Origin: Streptomyces sp. AP-93 | GTDB lineage: Bacteria > Actinomycetota > Actinomycetes > Streptomycetales > Streptomycetaceae | DNA length: 64,000 nucleotides | Assembly (NCBI RefSeq): GCF_022808175.1 | Contig: NZ_JALGBX010000031.1 | Coordinates: 1-64,000 of the forward strand | Direction: 5' to 3' | In this document: positions 33,689 to 41,228 of the stretch, one piece after another | How positions within the stretch are numbered: position 1 is the first letter of the stretch | Layout: each line of letters starts with the position of its first letter | Notes under the pieces: generated by a model | Databases searched by the model: none | Seen by the model: only the letters and a program-made list of their open reading frames with translations | Told to the model about the DNA's origin: nothing | Made by a program: the position numbers and the translations under genes

Positions 33689-34978
33689 GTGAACTGGCTG
33701 ATCCACGACTACCGTGAGAGCGATCTCGCGGCCGTTGTCCATCTGATCGACACCACGGCCGAACTCGGCCAGGAGTCGGTCTTCTCACTCGCCGAATGCA
33801 TCAGCGCCCTCACCGACCGGCAGCCCTGCGTGGTCGCCGTCCACCAGGGCGTCCCCATCGGCGCCGCCCTCGCCTGCGTCACCGGCGAACGCGCCTGGGT
33901 CATGCGCATCGCCATCGCCGCCGGCTGGCGCGGCCGGGGCCTGGCCAGTGCGCTGCTCGTGGAGCTGGAGCGGCGGCTCATCGCCGCCCGCGTCGGGCGC
34001 ATCGCCTACGTCCTGCCCGAGGAGGACCTGCTCGGCGAGGGCCTGCTCAACGCCGGCTACACCCGCCAGCCCGCCGTCGCCTACTTCGAGAAGACCGAGC
34101 CGCTGCACGGCCCGGCCGCCGGCCTCCTCGACGACCTCGGCGGCCGCTTCCTGCCGAACGACCTGTGGGCCAAGGTCGCCGGCATGGAGACGGAGAAGGA
34201 CCTCATCGAGCGGCGCGTAGTGCTGCCGCTCGCCGAGCCCGAGCGGGCCGCCGCGCATGGCGTGCGGCCGCCGCGCGCCATCACCCTCTTCGGCCCGCCC
34301 GGAACCGGCAAGACCACCTTCGCCCGGGCGATCGCCTCCCGGCTCGGCTGGCCCTTCGTGGAACTGCTGCCCTCCCGCCTCGCCGACGAGGGGAACCTCG
34401 CGGCGGCGCTGCGCGACGCGTTCGCCCGCATCGCCGAGCTGGAGCGTGTGCTCGTCTTCATCGACGAGGTCGAGGAGATCGCGCCCGTGCGCACCGAACC
34501 CGCCCAGCCCGGCGGGATCCACGGGGTGACCAACGAACTGCTCAAGCTGATACCCGGCTTCCGCGAGGGCGACGAACGGCTCCTGGTCTGCGCGACGAAC
34601 TCCATCCGCTCCCTCGACCCGGCCTTCCTGCGCCCCGGCCGCTTCGACTACCTGATCCCGATCGGCACCCCGGACGCGGGCGCCCGCGCCGCGATCTGGG
34701 CCCGGTACACGGCGGGCCGTCCCGATGTGGACGTGGCGGCGCTGGTCGGGGCGAGCGAACTGTTCACCCCGGCCGACATCGAGCACGCGGCGCGGATCGC
34801 GGCGCAGGTGTCCTTCGAGCGGGACCTGGAGGCGGTGGGCGCGCGCGGCGCGGCGGCGGCCCAGCTGGGCGCGAGCACGGAGGACTACCTGGCGGCGGTG
34901 GCGCAGTGCCGGCCGACGGTGACCCCGGCGATGACGGGGGAGTTCGCGGCGGACATCACCGCACACGCCCGCTTCTGA
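33689..34978 (+). CDS. GNAT acetyltransferase fused to AAA+ ATPase
   Basis: A 429-aa two-domain protein. Residues about 1-145 are a GNAT fold: SVFSLAECISALTD, AWVMRIAIAAGWRGRGLASA (the acetyl-CoA loop RGRGLA) and LLNAGYTRQPAVAYFEK. Residues about 175-429 are an AAA+ module of the spastin/FtsH type with Walker A LFGPPGTGKTTFARAIA, Walker B LVFIDEVEEIAPV, sensor-1 LLVCATNS and the Arg-finger box LRPGRFDYLIPIG. GTG 33689 follows GAGGGG. No partner gene is adjacent. The ATPase may remodel a client that the GNAT part modifies or recognises. Confidence 0.85.
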   Translation: MNWLIHDYRESDLAAVVHLIDTTAELGQESVFSLAECISALTDRQPCVVAVHQGVPIGAALACVTGERAWVMRIAIAAGWRGRGLASALLVELERRLIAARVGRIAYVLPEEDLLGEGLLNAGYTRQPAVAYFEKTEPLHGPAAGLLDDLGGRFLPNDLWAKVAGMETEKDLIERRVVLPLAEPERAAAHGVRPPRAITLFGPPGTGKTTFARAIASRLGWPFVELLPSRLADEGNLAAALRDAFARIAELERVLVFIDEVEEIAPVRTEPAQPGGIHGVTNELLKLIPGFREGDERLLVCATNSIRSLDPAFLRPGRFDYLIPIGTPDAGARAAIWARYTAGRPDVDVAALVGASELFTPADIEHAARIAAQVSFERDLEAVGARGAAAAQLGASTEDYLAAVAQCRPTVTPAMTGEFAADITAHARF

Positions 34979-35327
34979 CGAGGGAGCGGCCTGAAGCTGC
35001 CCGCCACGGACGGGCAGGCAAGACGGCCCGCAGCCACTCCCCAAAGCGGCTGCGGGCCTCCCGCGCGGACTTGGCATCCGTGCGGGACAGCCACGTTCCG
35101 TTGGGGTGTATCGCCGGCTGGAACGTGGCAGCAAGGGTGCCGTGAGGGCCATCCCTGATGCCCTCGCCAACACATTCGAGTCAACCAGGGGCGGGGGTGG
35201 CGGCGCCTCGGCCGCACGGCCACGATCCCCCGGCCGGAAGGACGGGTCGGCGGGCTCCGGCCGTCGGCCGAAAGGAGGACCGGGCCATGGGGGGACCGGA
35301 GCCGCGGACCGGGGTTAGGGTCGGGCC
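34979..35327. other. Intergenic region with two hairpins
   Basis: About 350 bp without a credible gene. It holds a likely terminator (35025-35058) and a second inverted repeat, GCCACGTTCC at 35091-35100 with its exact complement at 35121-35130. Confidence 0.5.
35025..35058 (+). terminator. Terminator of the GNAT-AAA+ gene
   Basis: GGCCCGCAGCC (35025-35035) pairs perfectly with 35048-35058 across a 12-base loop, 47 bp past the stop. Confidence 0.65.
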
Positions 35328-35672
35328 ATGGCCTTCGTCGTCTTCATGACCCTCCCGGGGCTGGCTCTGCTGCTCACCGCGATCGCCTTCCTCGACCTCG
35401 CGCTGGAGCGCGCGGGCCGCGCCGGCCTGCTGCCCTGGCGCTGGAACGGCCGCAAGGGGCAGATGTCCTCGACCGGCTTCGAGCAACTGCACGCGAGCTT
35501 CTCGCCGGGCAAGCAGAACGAGCTCAAGGAGCGCCAGAGCGCCCTCGTCATGCGCGACGACGAGGAGGACGGCGCCCCGCCCCGCTCCCGCGTGGACCTC
35601 GACGGCGGGCTCGCGGTGATCCGCGTGCCCGCCCGGTCGAGCTGTTCGGTCCCCCGGTACAGCAGGACCTGA
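35328..35672 (+). CDS. DUF6191-like small membrane protein
   Basis: A 114-aa protein with an N-terminal TM (FVVFMTLPGLALLLTAIAFL), then STGFEQLHASFSPGKQNELK and LVMRDDEEDGAPPRSRVDL, matching the Streptomyces DUF6191 layout from recall. Relatives usually stop soon after VIRVP; here the frame runs 16 residues on (ARSSCSVPRYSRT) into DNA that looks coding on the other strand, so the 3' end may be altered. GTTAGGGTCGGGCC rather than a good ribosome site precedes ATG 35328. Confidence 0.65.
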   Translation: MAFVVFMTLPGLALLLTAIAFLDLALERAGRAGLLPWRWNGRKGQMSSTGFEQLHASFSPGKQNELKERQSALVMRDDEEDGAPPRSRVDLDGGLAVIRVPARSSCSVPRYSRT

Positions 35673-35744
35673 CCCGGCACCAGCACGCCGTCGACCGCGG
35701 CACCACAGGTCACGCCGAGCGAGTCGGTGCCCCAGATCCGTTGG

Positions 35745-36413
35745 CTACGGGCGGCAGCGGTACGTGAACTCCGCCGCGGCCGTCCGGCGTACGGGCGAGA
35801 CGAGCTCGAGCTCGGCCTTCGCGGGGTAGGTGCCCACGCCCTGGAAGGTCCACAGCAGGTGCAGCCGGGCCTCCTTCCGGCCGCTCGGCACCCGCTCGGT
35901 GAGCTGCTCCGAGCGGGTTCCGTCACTGCGCAGCCAGCGGTACGTGAGGACCCCCGGCCGCCCGTTGGTCGTTACGACGGCCACCACGTCGGCGGTCCCG
36001 TCGCAGCCGGGACCCCGGGCATCGGTGGTCACCACCACGTCCCCGACCTCCAGGGCCGGGCCGTAGCGCTGCCAGCCCAGGTAGCAGAGGACCCCGATCA
36101 GGACCACGGCGGCCAGGGTGTAGCGCCGCCATTCGCGGCGCCGGCGGGGGGCCGGGCCGGGGGACAGCGGGAACGGCGCGGGCAGCGCGGCCGTCACCCC
36201 CGGTCCGAAGCGCAGTACGGAGCCCTCGACCCGGTCCGGCACGGCCCCGACCGGCACGTCGAACCGGGCGGTCGGGCCGGTGCGTCCGGTCGCGCCGGGG
36301 TGACCGAGCCGCTCGGTCCGCTCCGTGCCCCGGGGCGGTCCGGTGATCCAGTGGCTGCCGAGCACGGTGGCGCTGTAGTCGTCGTCGCCCTGCGGGGCGT
36401 GGGGATCGCTCAT
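35745..36413 (-). CDS. Membrane-anchored protein coupled to a Ser/Thr kinase
   Basis: A 222-aa protein with a Thr-rich cytosolic N-terminus (SATVLGSHWITGPPRGTER), an Arg-rich stop signal, one TM (YTLAAVVLIGVLCYLGW, about residues 97-115) and an extracytoplasmic beta domain (VLTYRWLRSDGTRSEQL, LLWTFQGVGTYPAKAELEL) ending EFTYRCRP. ATG 36413 overlaps the kinase TGA (ATGA). The extracytoplasmic domain resembles that of the kinase (VESDGAGPYTLVVEWFTG), so both may sense the same signal, and the Thr-rich tail may be a kinase substrate. Confidence 0.7.
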   Translation of the reverse strand: MSDPHAPQGDDDYSATVLGSHWITGPPRGTERTERLGHPGATGRTGPTARFDVPVGAVPDRVEGSVLRFGPGVTAALPAPFPLSPGPAPRRRREWRRYTLAAVVLIGVLCYLGWQRYGPALEVGDVVVTTDARGPGCDGTADVVAVVTTNGRPGVLTYRWLRSDGTRSEQLTERVPSGRKEARLHLLWTFQGVGTYPAKAELELVSPVRRTAAAEFTYRCRP

Positions 36414-38038
36414 GCCGGCTTGCACCCCCGGATGTAGATGCTCTGGACGGAACTCTGGTTGGCGGCGGCCGGCTGGGTGGTGGCGCGGACGCTCCAGTAA
36501 CAGCCGGCGCCCTGCGCGAAGGTGTGCGCGAGGGTGTGCGTACCGGGGCTCCCGGCGCCGAACGCGACCGTCTCGCGGCCGTCGGGCACGGTCAGGGCGC
36601 CCTTGGTGTCACCGGTGAACCACTCGACGACCAGGGTGTACGGGCCCGCGCCGTCGCTTTCGACGGAGAACGCGGCCTCGGTGGTGGTCGTGGCCGTCCG
36701 CCGGAAGGAGGTGACGTTCACCGCGGAGACCGTGACCTTCGGGGTCGGGCTCGGGGTGGGCGTGGGGGTCGTGGACGGGGTCGGGGCCGGCGGCTTGGTC
36801 ACCGTCCAGGTCGGCTTCGGCGTCGGGGTGGGTGCCGGCATCGTGTAGCTCGGACTGGGGCTCGCCGACGGCGACGCCGACGCCGACGGCGACGGAGATG
36901 CGGACGCCGAGGCCGACGGGGTCGGCGAGGCCGACAGGCTGGGTCCGGGCGCCGGGACCGGCGCCGACGCGCTCGACGTCGCGAACGCGTTCAGCGCCTT
37001 CGCGCCGCCCGGCTCCGAGCCGACCGCCTGGTAGCCGAGTACGGCCACCAGCCCGAGCACGAGCGCCGCCCCCGCCGCGAGCAGCCCGCGCCCGCCCGGG
37101 GCCCAGGCCGCGGGCGGCGCCGGCAGGACCGTCGTGGCCAGGGCGGTGACGCCCTGCGCCGGGGCGCCCGCCGAGGGGAACAGCAGCGGCAGCAGGGCCG
37201 CCAGCGCGGCCAGCTTGCGCTGTCCGCGCTCCTCCCACTGGGGCCCGTACGCGGCCAGGGCCACCGCCTCCAGCTCCGCGACGAACGCGTCGGCGTCCTC
37301 GGGCCGTTGTTCGGGAGCCTTCGCCAGTCCCCGCCGGATCAGGGGGCGCACCGGCTCAGGCGCCTCGGTCTCCGGGACCGGCGCCTCGATGTGCTGGACC
37401 GCGAGCTCCGCGAAGTTCTGCCCGTCGTACGGCTTGCGGCCGGTCAGGCATTCGAAGAAGGTCGCCGTCGCCGCGTACACGTCGGCCTCGGGCGAGGCGG
37501 GCCGGCCCTGCCACTGTTCCGGGGCCATGTACGCGGGGGTGCCCGCCGCCCCGGGCGTGGTGCCCAGGGGGGTGGCGATTCCGAAGTCCACCAGCTTGGA
37601 GGTCCCGTTGGCCGCGACCAGGACGTTCGCCGGCTTGTAGTCCCGGTGGACCACACCGGCCCGGTGGGCGTCGGCGAGCCCCAGCAAGGAGCCCTTCAGC
37701 AGCACCAGCGCCGCCTCCGGTCCGGTCCGCCCGCACTGCCCCAGGAGGGCGTTCAGCGGGATGCCGTCCACGAGCTCCATGACGATCGCGGCGCCGCCGG
37801 GCGCCTCGACGTACTCGTACAGCCCGACCACGTACGGGGAGCGCAAGGCGCCGAGGAGCTGGGCCTCCGCCCGGAACTCCCGGACGAAGACCGGGTTCTC
37901 GAGCATCCGGTCGTTCAGGTACTTCACCGCGACGGCCGTGCCGGTGACCTCGTGAACCGCCAGGACCACGCGGCCGCTGGCGCCCGAACCGAGCTCGCGG
38001 ACCTCCGAGTAACCGGGAACCGACCACACGCCGTTCAT
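36410..38038 (-). CDS. Membrane Ser/Thr protein kinase (PknB type)
   Basis: A 542-aa receptor-like kinase. The kinase domain has the P-loop ELGSGASGRVVLAVH, Lys in TAVAVKYLN, catalytic loop VVHRDYKPANVLV, DFG in LVDFGIATPLG and APE-type TPAYMAPEQWQG. A TM follows near residues 310-330 (LLAAGAALVLGLVAVLGYQA), then a Pro/Ser/Thr-rich stalk with SPSPSASASPS-like repeats and a C-terminal beta domain. ATG 38038 has GGGGAAAGG upstream. It is translationally coupled to 35745-36413. Confidence 0.9.
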   Translation of the reverse strand: MNGVWSVPGYSEVRELGSGASGRVVLAVHEVTGTAVAVKYLNDRMLENPVFVREFRAEAQLLGALRSPYVVGLYEYVEAPGGAAIVMELVDGIPLNALLGQCGRTGPEAALVLLKGSLLGLADAHRAGVVHRDYKPANVLVAANGTSKLVDFGIATPLGTTPGAAGTPAYMAPEQWQGRPASPEADVYAATATFFECLTGRKPYDGQNFAELAVQHIEAPVPETEAPEPVRPLIRRGLAKAPEQRPEDADAFVAELEAVALAAYGPQWEERGQRKLAALAALLPLLFPSAGAPAQGVTALATTVLPAPPAAWAPGGRGLLAAGAALVLGLVAVLGYQAVGSEPGGAKALNAFATSSASAPVPAPGPSLSASPTPSASASASPSPSASASPSASPSPSYTMPAPTPTPKPTWTVTKPPAPTPSTTPTPTPSPTPKVTVSAVNVTSFRRTATTTTEAAFSVESDGAGPYTLVVEWFTGDTKGALTVPDGRETVAFGAGSPGTHTLAHTFAQGAGCYWSVRATTQPAAANQSSVQSIYIRGCKPA

Positions 38039-38152
38039 GCCTTTCCCCCTTGCCGTGGCGTGACCGCGCCCCGGAGCCGGCCCTTCCAGGGGACCGGCCA
38101 CCACCTGGGACACATTTCCGCCACGGCCGGTTCCCTGCCGGGGGAGCCCGGG

Positions 38153-39409
38153 TCAGGCAGCCGCGGCCCGCGCTCCGATCATGGAGTGCAGCCGGTCGGC
38201 CGCCGCCCGCCCGAAGTCCGGATCGTTGATGTGGGTGTCGTAGTCGTGGATCCGGGCGGCGCTGCCCCGCAGTCCTTCGCGCAGCGCCGAGAACAGCGCC
38301 CCGTCGGCGTCGGGGTCATGGTAGGGCCCGCCCGGTGCGCCGAGCGTGGACAGTCCGCGCAGGGGCAGGCAGACCGCCGTGGGGCCGGTGGCCGCACGGA
38401 GTTTGGCGGCGACCCGGCGGCCGAGCTCGGCGCACTCGGCCTCGGTCGTACGGATCACCGTGATCGAGGGGTTGTGGACGCGGACCCGGCGGTGGCGGAC
38501 CCGTTCGGGGAGGCTCTCCAGCGGGCCGAACTTCACCATGTCCAGCGCCCCCAGGCTCACCACCTGCGGAATCCCGGCCCTCCCGGCGGCGCTGAGCCGG
38601 TCGGGCCCGGCGGTCAGGATGCCGCCGCACAGCTCGTCGGCGAGCTCGCTGAGGGTGAGGTCGAGGACGCCCGCGAAGACCCCCTGGCCGGCCAGGGTCT
38701 CCAGGGTCCGGCCGCCGGAGCCGCTGACGTGGAAGACGAGCACCTCGTAGCCCAGTTCGGTCAGCCGTTCCCGGGCCGCGTCCACGCCGATCGTGGTCAC
38801 GCCCGCCATGCTCGCCGCGATCAGCGGCCGGGGCCCCGAGCCCAGCAGGGCGGGCCGGCGCAGTTCCATGGTGCAGCGCTCGTAGGCCGCGGCCATCCCG
38901 GCGACGGCCGCGACGGCATTGGCCAGGACCGGCGCGGAGACGCTGTTGATCCCCGCGATGTCCACGACGCTGTACATCATGGTGATGTCCGCCGATCCGA
39001 CGTACGGGGCCACGTCCCCGGACGCCATCGAGGAGACCATCACCTTCGGGACGCCGAGCGGCAGTGCGCGCATCGCCCGGGTGGCGATGGAGGTTCCGCC
39101 GCTGCCGCCTATCGCGAGCACTCCGTGCAGCCGGCCTTCGGCGTGCAGGCGTAACACGGTCGCTTCCGCCCCCAGGGCCATCGTGGTGACGGCCGCACCC
39201 CGGTCGGCGGCCGCGCGCAGTTCGTACAGTTCCGTTCCCGCGGCCCGCGCCACCGCTTCGCGCGGTACGTCGGCGGGCACGCGGGGCTCGTTCATGATTC
39301 CTGTGTCGACCGTGATCACTTCGACGCCGGCGCGCAGCAGCCTCTCGCGCAACCAGCCGTACTCCACACCCTTGGTGTCCAGGGTTCCCACCAGCACGAC
39401 GTTCGTCAT
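38153..39409 (-). CDS. Tm-1-like ATP-binding protein (UPF0261)
   Basis: A 418-aa soluble protein. The N-terminal Tm-1-like domain reads NVVLVGTLDTKGVEYGWLRE and LHGVLAIGGSGGTSIATRAM, and the second domain carries DMVKFGPLESLPERVR and CLPLRGLSTLGAPGGP. Relatives bind ATP; the reaction in bacteria is not settled. ATG 39409 gives the family start; ATG 39424 five codons upstream is the alternative. Confidence 0.85.
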   Translation of the reverse strand: MTNVVLVGTLDTKGVEYGWLRERLLRAGVEVITVDTGIMNEPRVPADVPREAVARAAGTELYELRAAADRGAAVTTMALGAEATVLRLHAEGRLHGVLAIGGSGGTSIATRAMRALPLGVPKVMVSSMASGDVAPYVGSADITMMYSVVDIAGINSVSAPVLANAVAAVAGMAAAYERCTMELRRPALLGSGPRPLIAASMAGVTTIGVDAARERLTELGYEVLVFHVSGSGGRTLETLAGQGVFAGVLDLTLSELADELCGGILTAGPDRLSAAGRAGIPQVVSLGALDMVKFGPLESLPERVRHRRVRVHNPSITVIRTTEAECAELGRRVAAKLRAATGPTAVCLPLRGLSTLGAPGGPYHDPDADGALFSALREGLRGSAARIHDYDTHINDPDFGRAAADRLHSMIGARAAAA

Positions 39410-39457
39410 ATGTGCAATGTCCATGCAAGTGGGGTTTGTTGGCAAGTAAAGGCGAGG

Positions 39458-39934
39458 TCAATCCTCGTTCTTCAGTACGTCCAACAACCTTTCCAGGAAA
39501 GGAATCTGAGACACCACCAGCTTGGTTCTGGCCACTTGGGGAGCGAACCACTCCACCCGGTCCAGCTCGGGGAACTCCGCCGTCCGGCCCGACTTGGGCG
39601 GCCACTCCATGGTGAAGGTGCCGGGCACCGCGAGGGCCGGATCCAGGTCCCCCCGTACCGCCCAGATGGTCACCAGCTTTCCGCCGATCATCCGCACCTC
39701 GCCCAGCGGCAGGTACGGACCCTCCGGCGGCGGCAGCCCGATCTCCTCCTCGAACTCCCGGCGGGCCGCGTCGCGCGGGGTCTCCTCGGGGCCGTACTCG
39801 CCCTTCGGGATCGACCAGGCGCCCGCGTCGCGGCGCTCCCAGAGCGGGCCTCCCATGTGGCCGAGCAGGATTTCCACCCCGGCTCCGGTGTGCCCGCGGA
39901 ACAGGAGGAGTCCGGCACTGCGCTTGGCGGTCAT
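39458..39934 (-). CDS. Nudix hydrolase
   Basis: A 158-aa Nudix protein: SAGLLLFRGHTGAGVEILLG, WSIPKGEYGPEETPRDAARR and the box end EFEEEIGLP, complete with REFEEEIG. The context LLGHMGGPLWERRDAGAWS is typical of Ap4A-type or NTP-cleansing members. It is read in the same direction as the Tm-1-like gene 48 bp downstream. Confidence 0.85.
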   Translation of the reverse strand: MTAKRSAGLLLFRGHTGAGVEILLGHMGGPLWERRDAGAWSIPKGEYGPEETPRDAARREFEEEIGLPPPEGPYLPLGEVRMIGGKLVTIWAVRGDLDPALAVPGTFTMEWPPKSGRTAEFPELDRVEWFAPQVARTKLVVSQIPFLERLLDVLKNED

Positions 39935-39976
39935 GGCCCCATCCCTACCCCGTCCGGGCACGCCTCAGGCAGCGCC

Positions 39977-41026
39977 TCAGTGGTCGTGCGGACCCTGGCG
40001 GTGGACCGGGCCGTGGGCGTCCGCGCAGTGCGTGTCGGCCTGGTCCTCGCCGGGGCGGCCGACCGTGAGCAGGGAGTCCTGGACGTGGTCCACCTGGAGG
40101 GTGGTGTGCGTGATCCCGTACTCCTTCGCCAGCAGGGCCTCCAGGTCCCGGCGCACGGCGTGGCAGTCGCCCTCCGGGGCCACCAGCACGTGCGCGGACA
40201 GCGCGGCCTGCCCCGAGGTGATGGTCCAGATGTGCAGGTCGTGGACCTCGGTGACCGGGGGCTGCCCGACCAGGCGGTCGCCGACCGTGTCCGGGTCCAC
40301 GTGGGCCGGGGCGGCCTCCAGCAGGATCCGGCCGGACTCGCGGACCAGTCCGTAGCCCGCCTTGACCATCAGGACGACCACGACGAGCGAGGCGATCGAG
40401 TCGGCCTGCCGGAAGCCGGTGGTGAGCACGATCAGACCGGCGACGGCGGTGCCGATGAAGGCGAACAGGTCGTTGAGGATGTGCTGATAGGCGCCCTCCA
40501 CCGCGAGCGAGGTGCGGTTCGCCTTCGAGATGCACCAGGCCGCCGCGATGTTGACGACGATGCCCGCGAGCGCCGTCACCAGCACCAGCCCGCCTTCCAC
40601 GGGCGGCGGATCGAGCAGCCGTCGTACCGCCTCGTACGCCAGCCAGACCGCGAGCAGCAGCAGGGTGAGGCCGTTGGCCTGGGCGGAGAGTATCTCCGCG
40701 CGCTTGAGGCCGTACGTGAATCCGCCGCGCGCCGGCCGGGCGGCCAGCCGCATCGCGATCAGCGCGAGGACGATCGAGACGGCGTCCGTCAGCATGTGCG
40801 CGGCATCGGAGATCAGGGCCAGCGAGTGGGCCAGGACGCCGATGACCACCTCGATGGCCATGAAGCCCGTGATCAGGCCGAGGGCGATGCCGAGCCAGCG
40901 CCGGTCGGCGTCGGCGGCGACGCCGTGGCTGTGGCCCGCGTGGCTCCCGTGGCCGTGGCCCCCGTGGCCATGGGCCTCGTGGCCGCCGGCGTCGTGGTCG
41001 TGCGGCGCGTGATCGTGCGCGCTCAT
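39977..41026 (-). CDS. Cation diffusion facilitator, zinc/cobalt exporter (CzcD-like)
   Basis: A 349-aa CDF exporter. The N-terminus is a His-rich metal-binding run (DHAPHDHDAGGHEAHGHG). Six TM helices follow with the HxxxD sites SLALISDAAHMLTDAVSI and HILNDLFAFIGTAVAGL. The cytosolic C-terminal domain starts at VTEVHDLHIWTITSGQAAL and a second His-rich tail ends QGPHDH. GGGGGAC precedes ATG 41026. It likely exports Zn2+ or Co2+ in exchange for protons. Confidence 0.9.
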   Translation of the reverse strand: MSAHDHAPHDHDAGGHEAHGHGGHGHGSHAGHSHGVAADADRRWLGIALGLITGFMAIEVVIGVLAHSLALISDAAHMLTDAVSIVLALIAMRLAARPARGGFTYGLKRAEILSAQANGLTLLLLAVWLAYEAVRRLLDPPPVEGGLVLVTALAGIVVNIAAAWCISKANRTSLAVEGAYQHILNDLFAFIGTAVAGLIVLTTGFRQADSIASLVVVVLMVKAGYGLVRESGRILLEAAPAHVDPDTVGDRLVGQPPVTEVHDLHIWTITSGQAALSAHVLVAPEGDCHAVRRDLEALLAKEYGITHTTLQVDHVQDSLLTVGRPGEDQADTHCADAHGPVHRQGPHDH

Positions 41027-41228
41027 GGTGTCCCCCGTGAGTCGTGGTGTGCCGACGGCGCTTGTACGTATCCGGCGTGGCGTGGCGTGTGGCGTATCCG
41101 TATCGCCTGAAGTGAAGCGCACCTCGCGGCGATGGGCAAAGGCTGCAACGGGGACCGTTGTCATTACCCTTAAGGCCCGCCTGACCTGCGGTTATGCCGG
41201 GCGCTCCGGATCGTGGGAAAATCACCCC

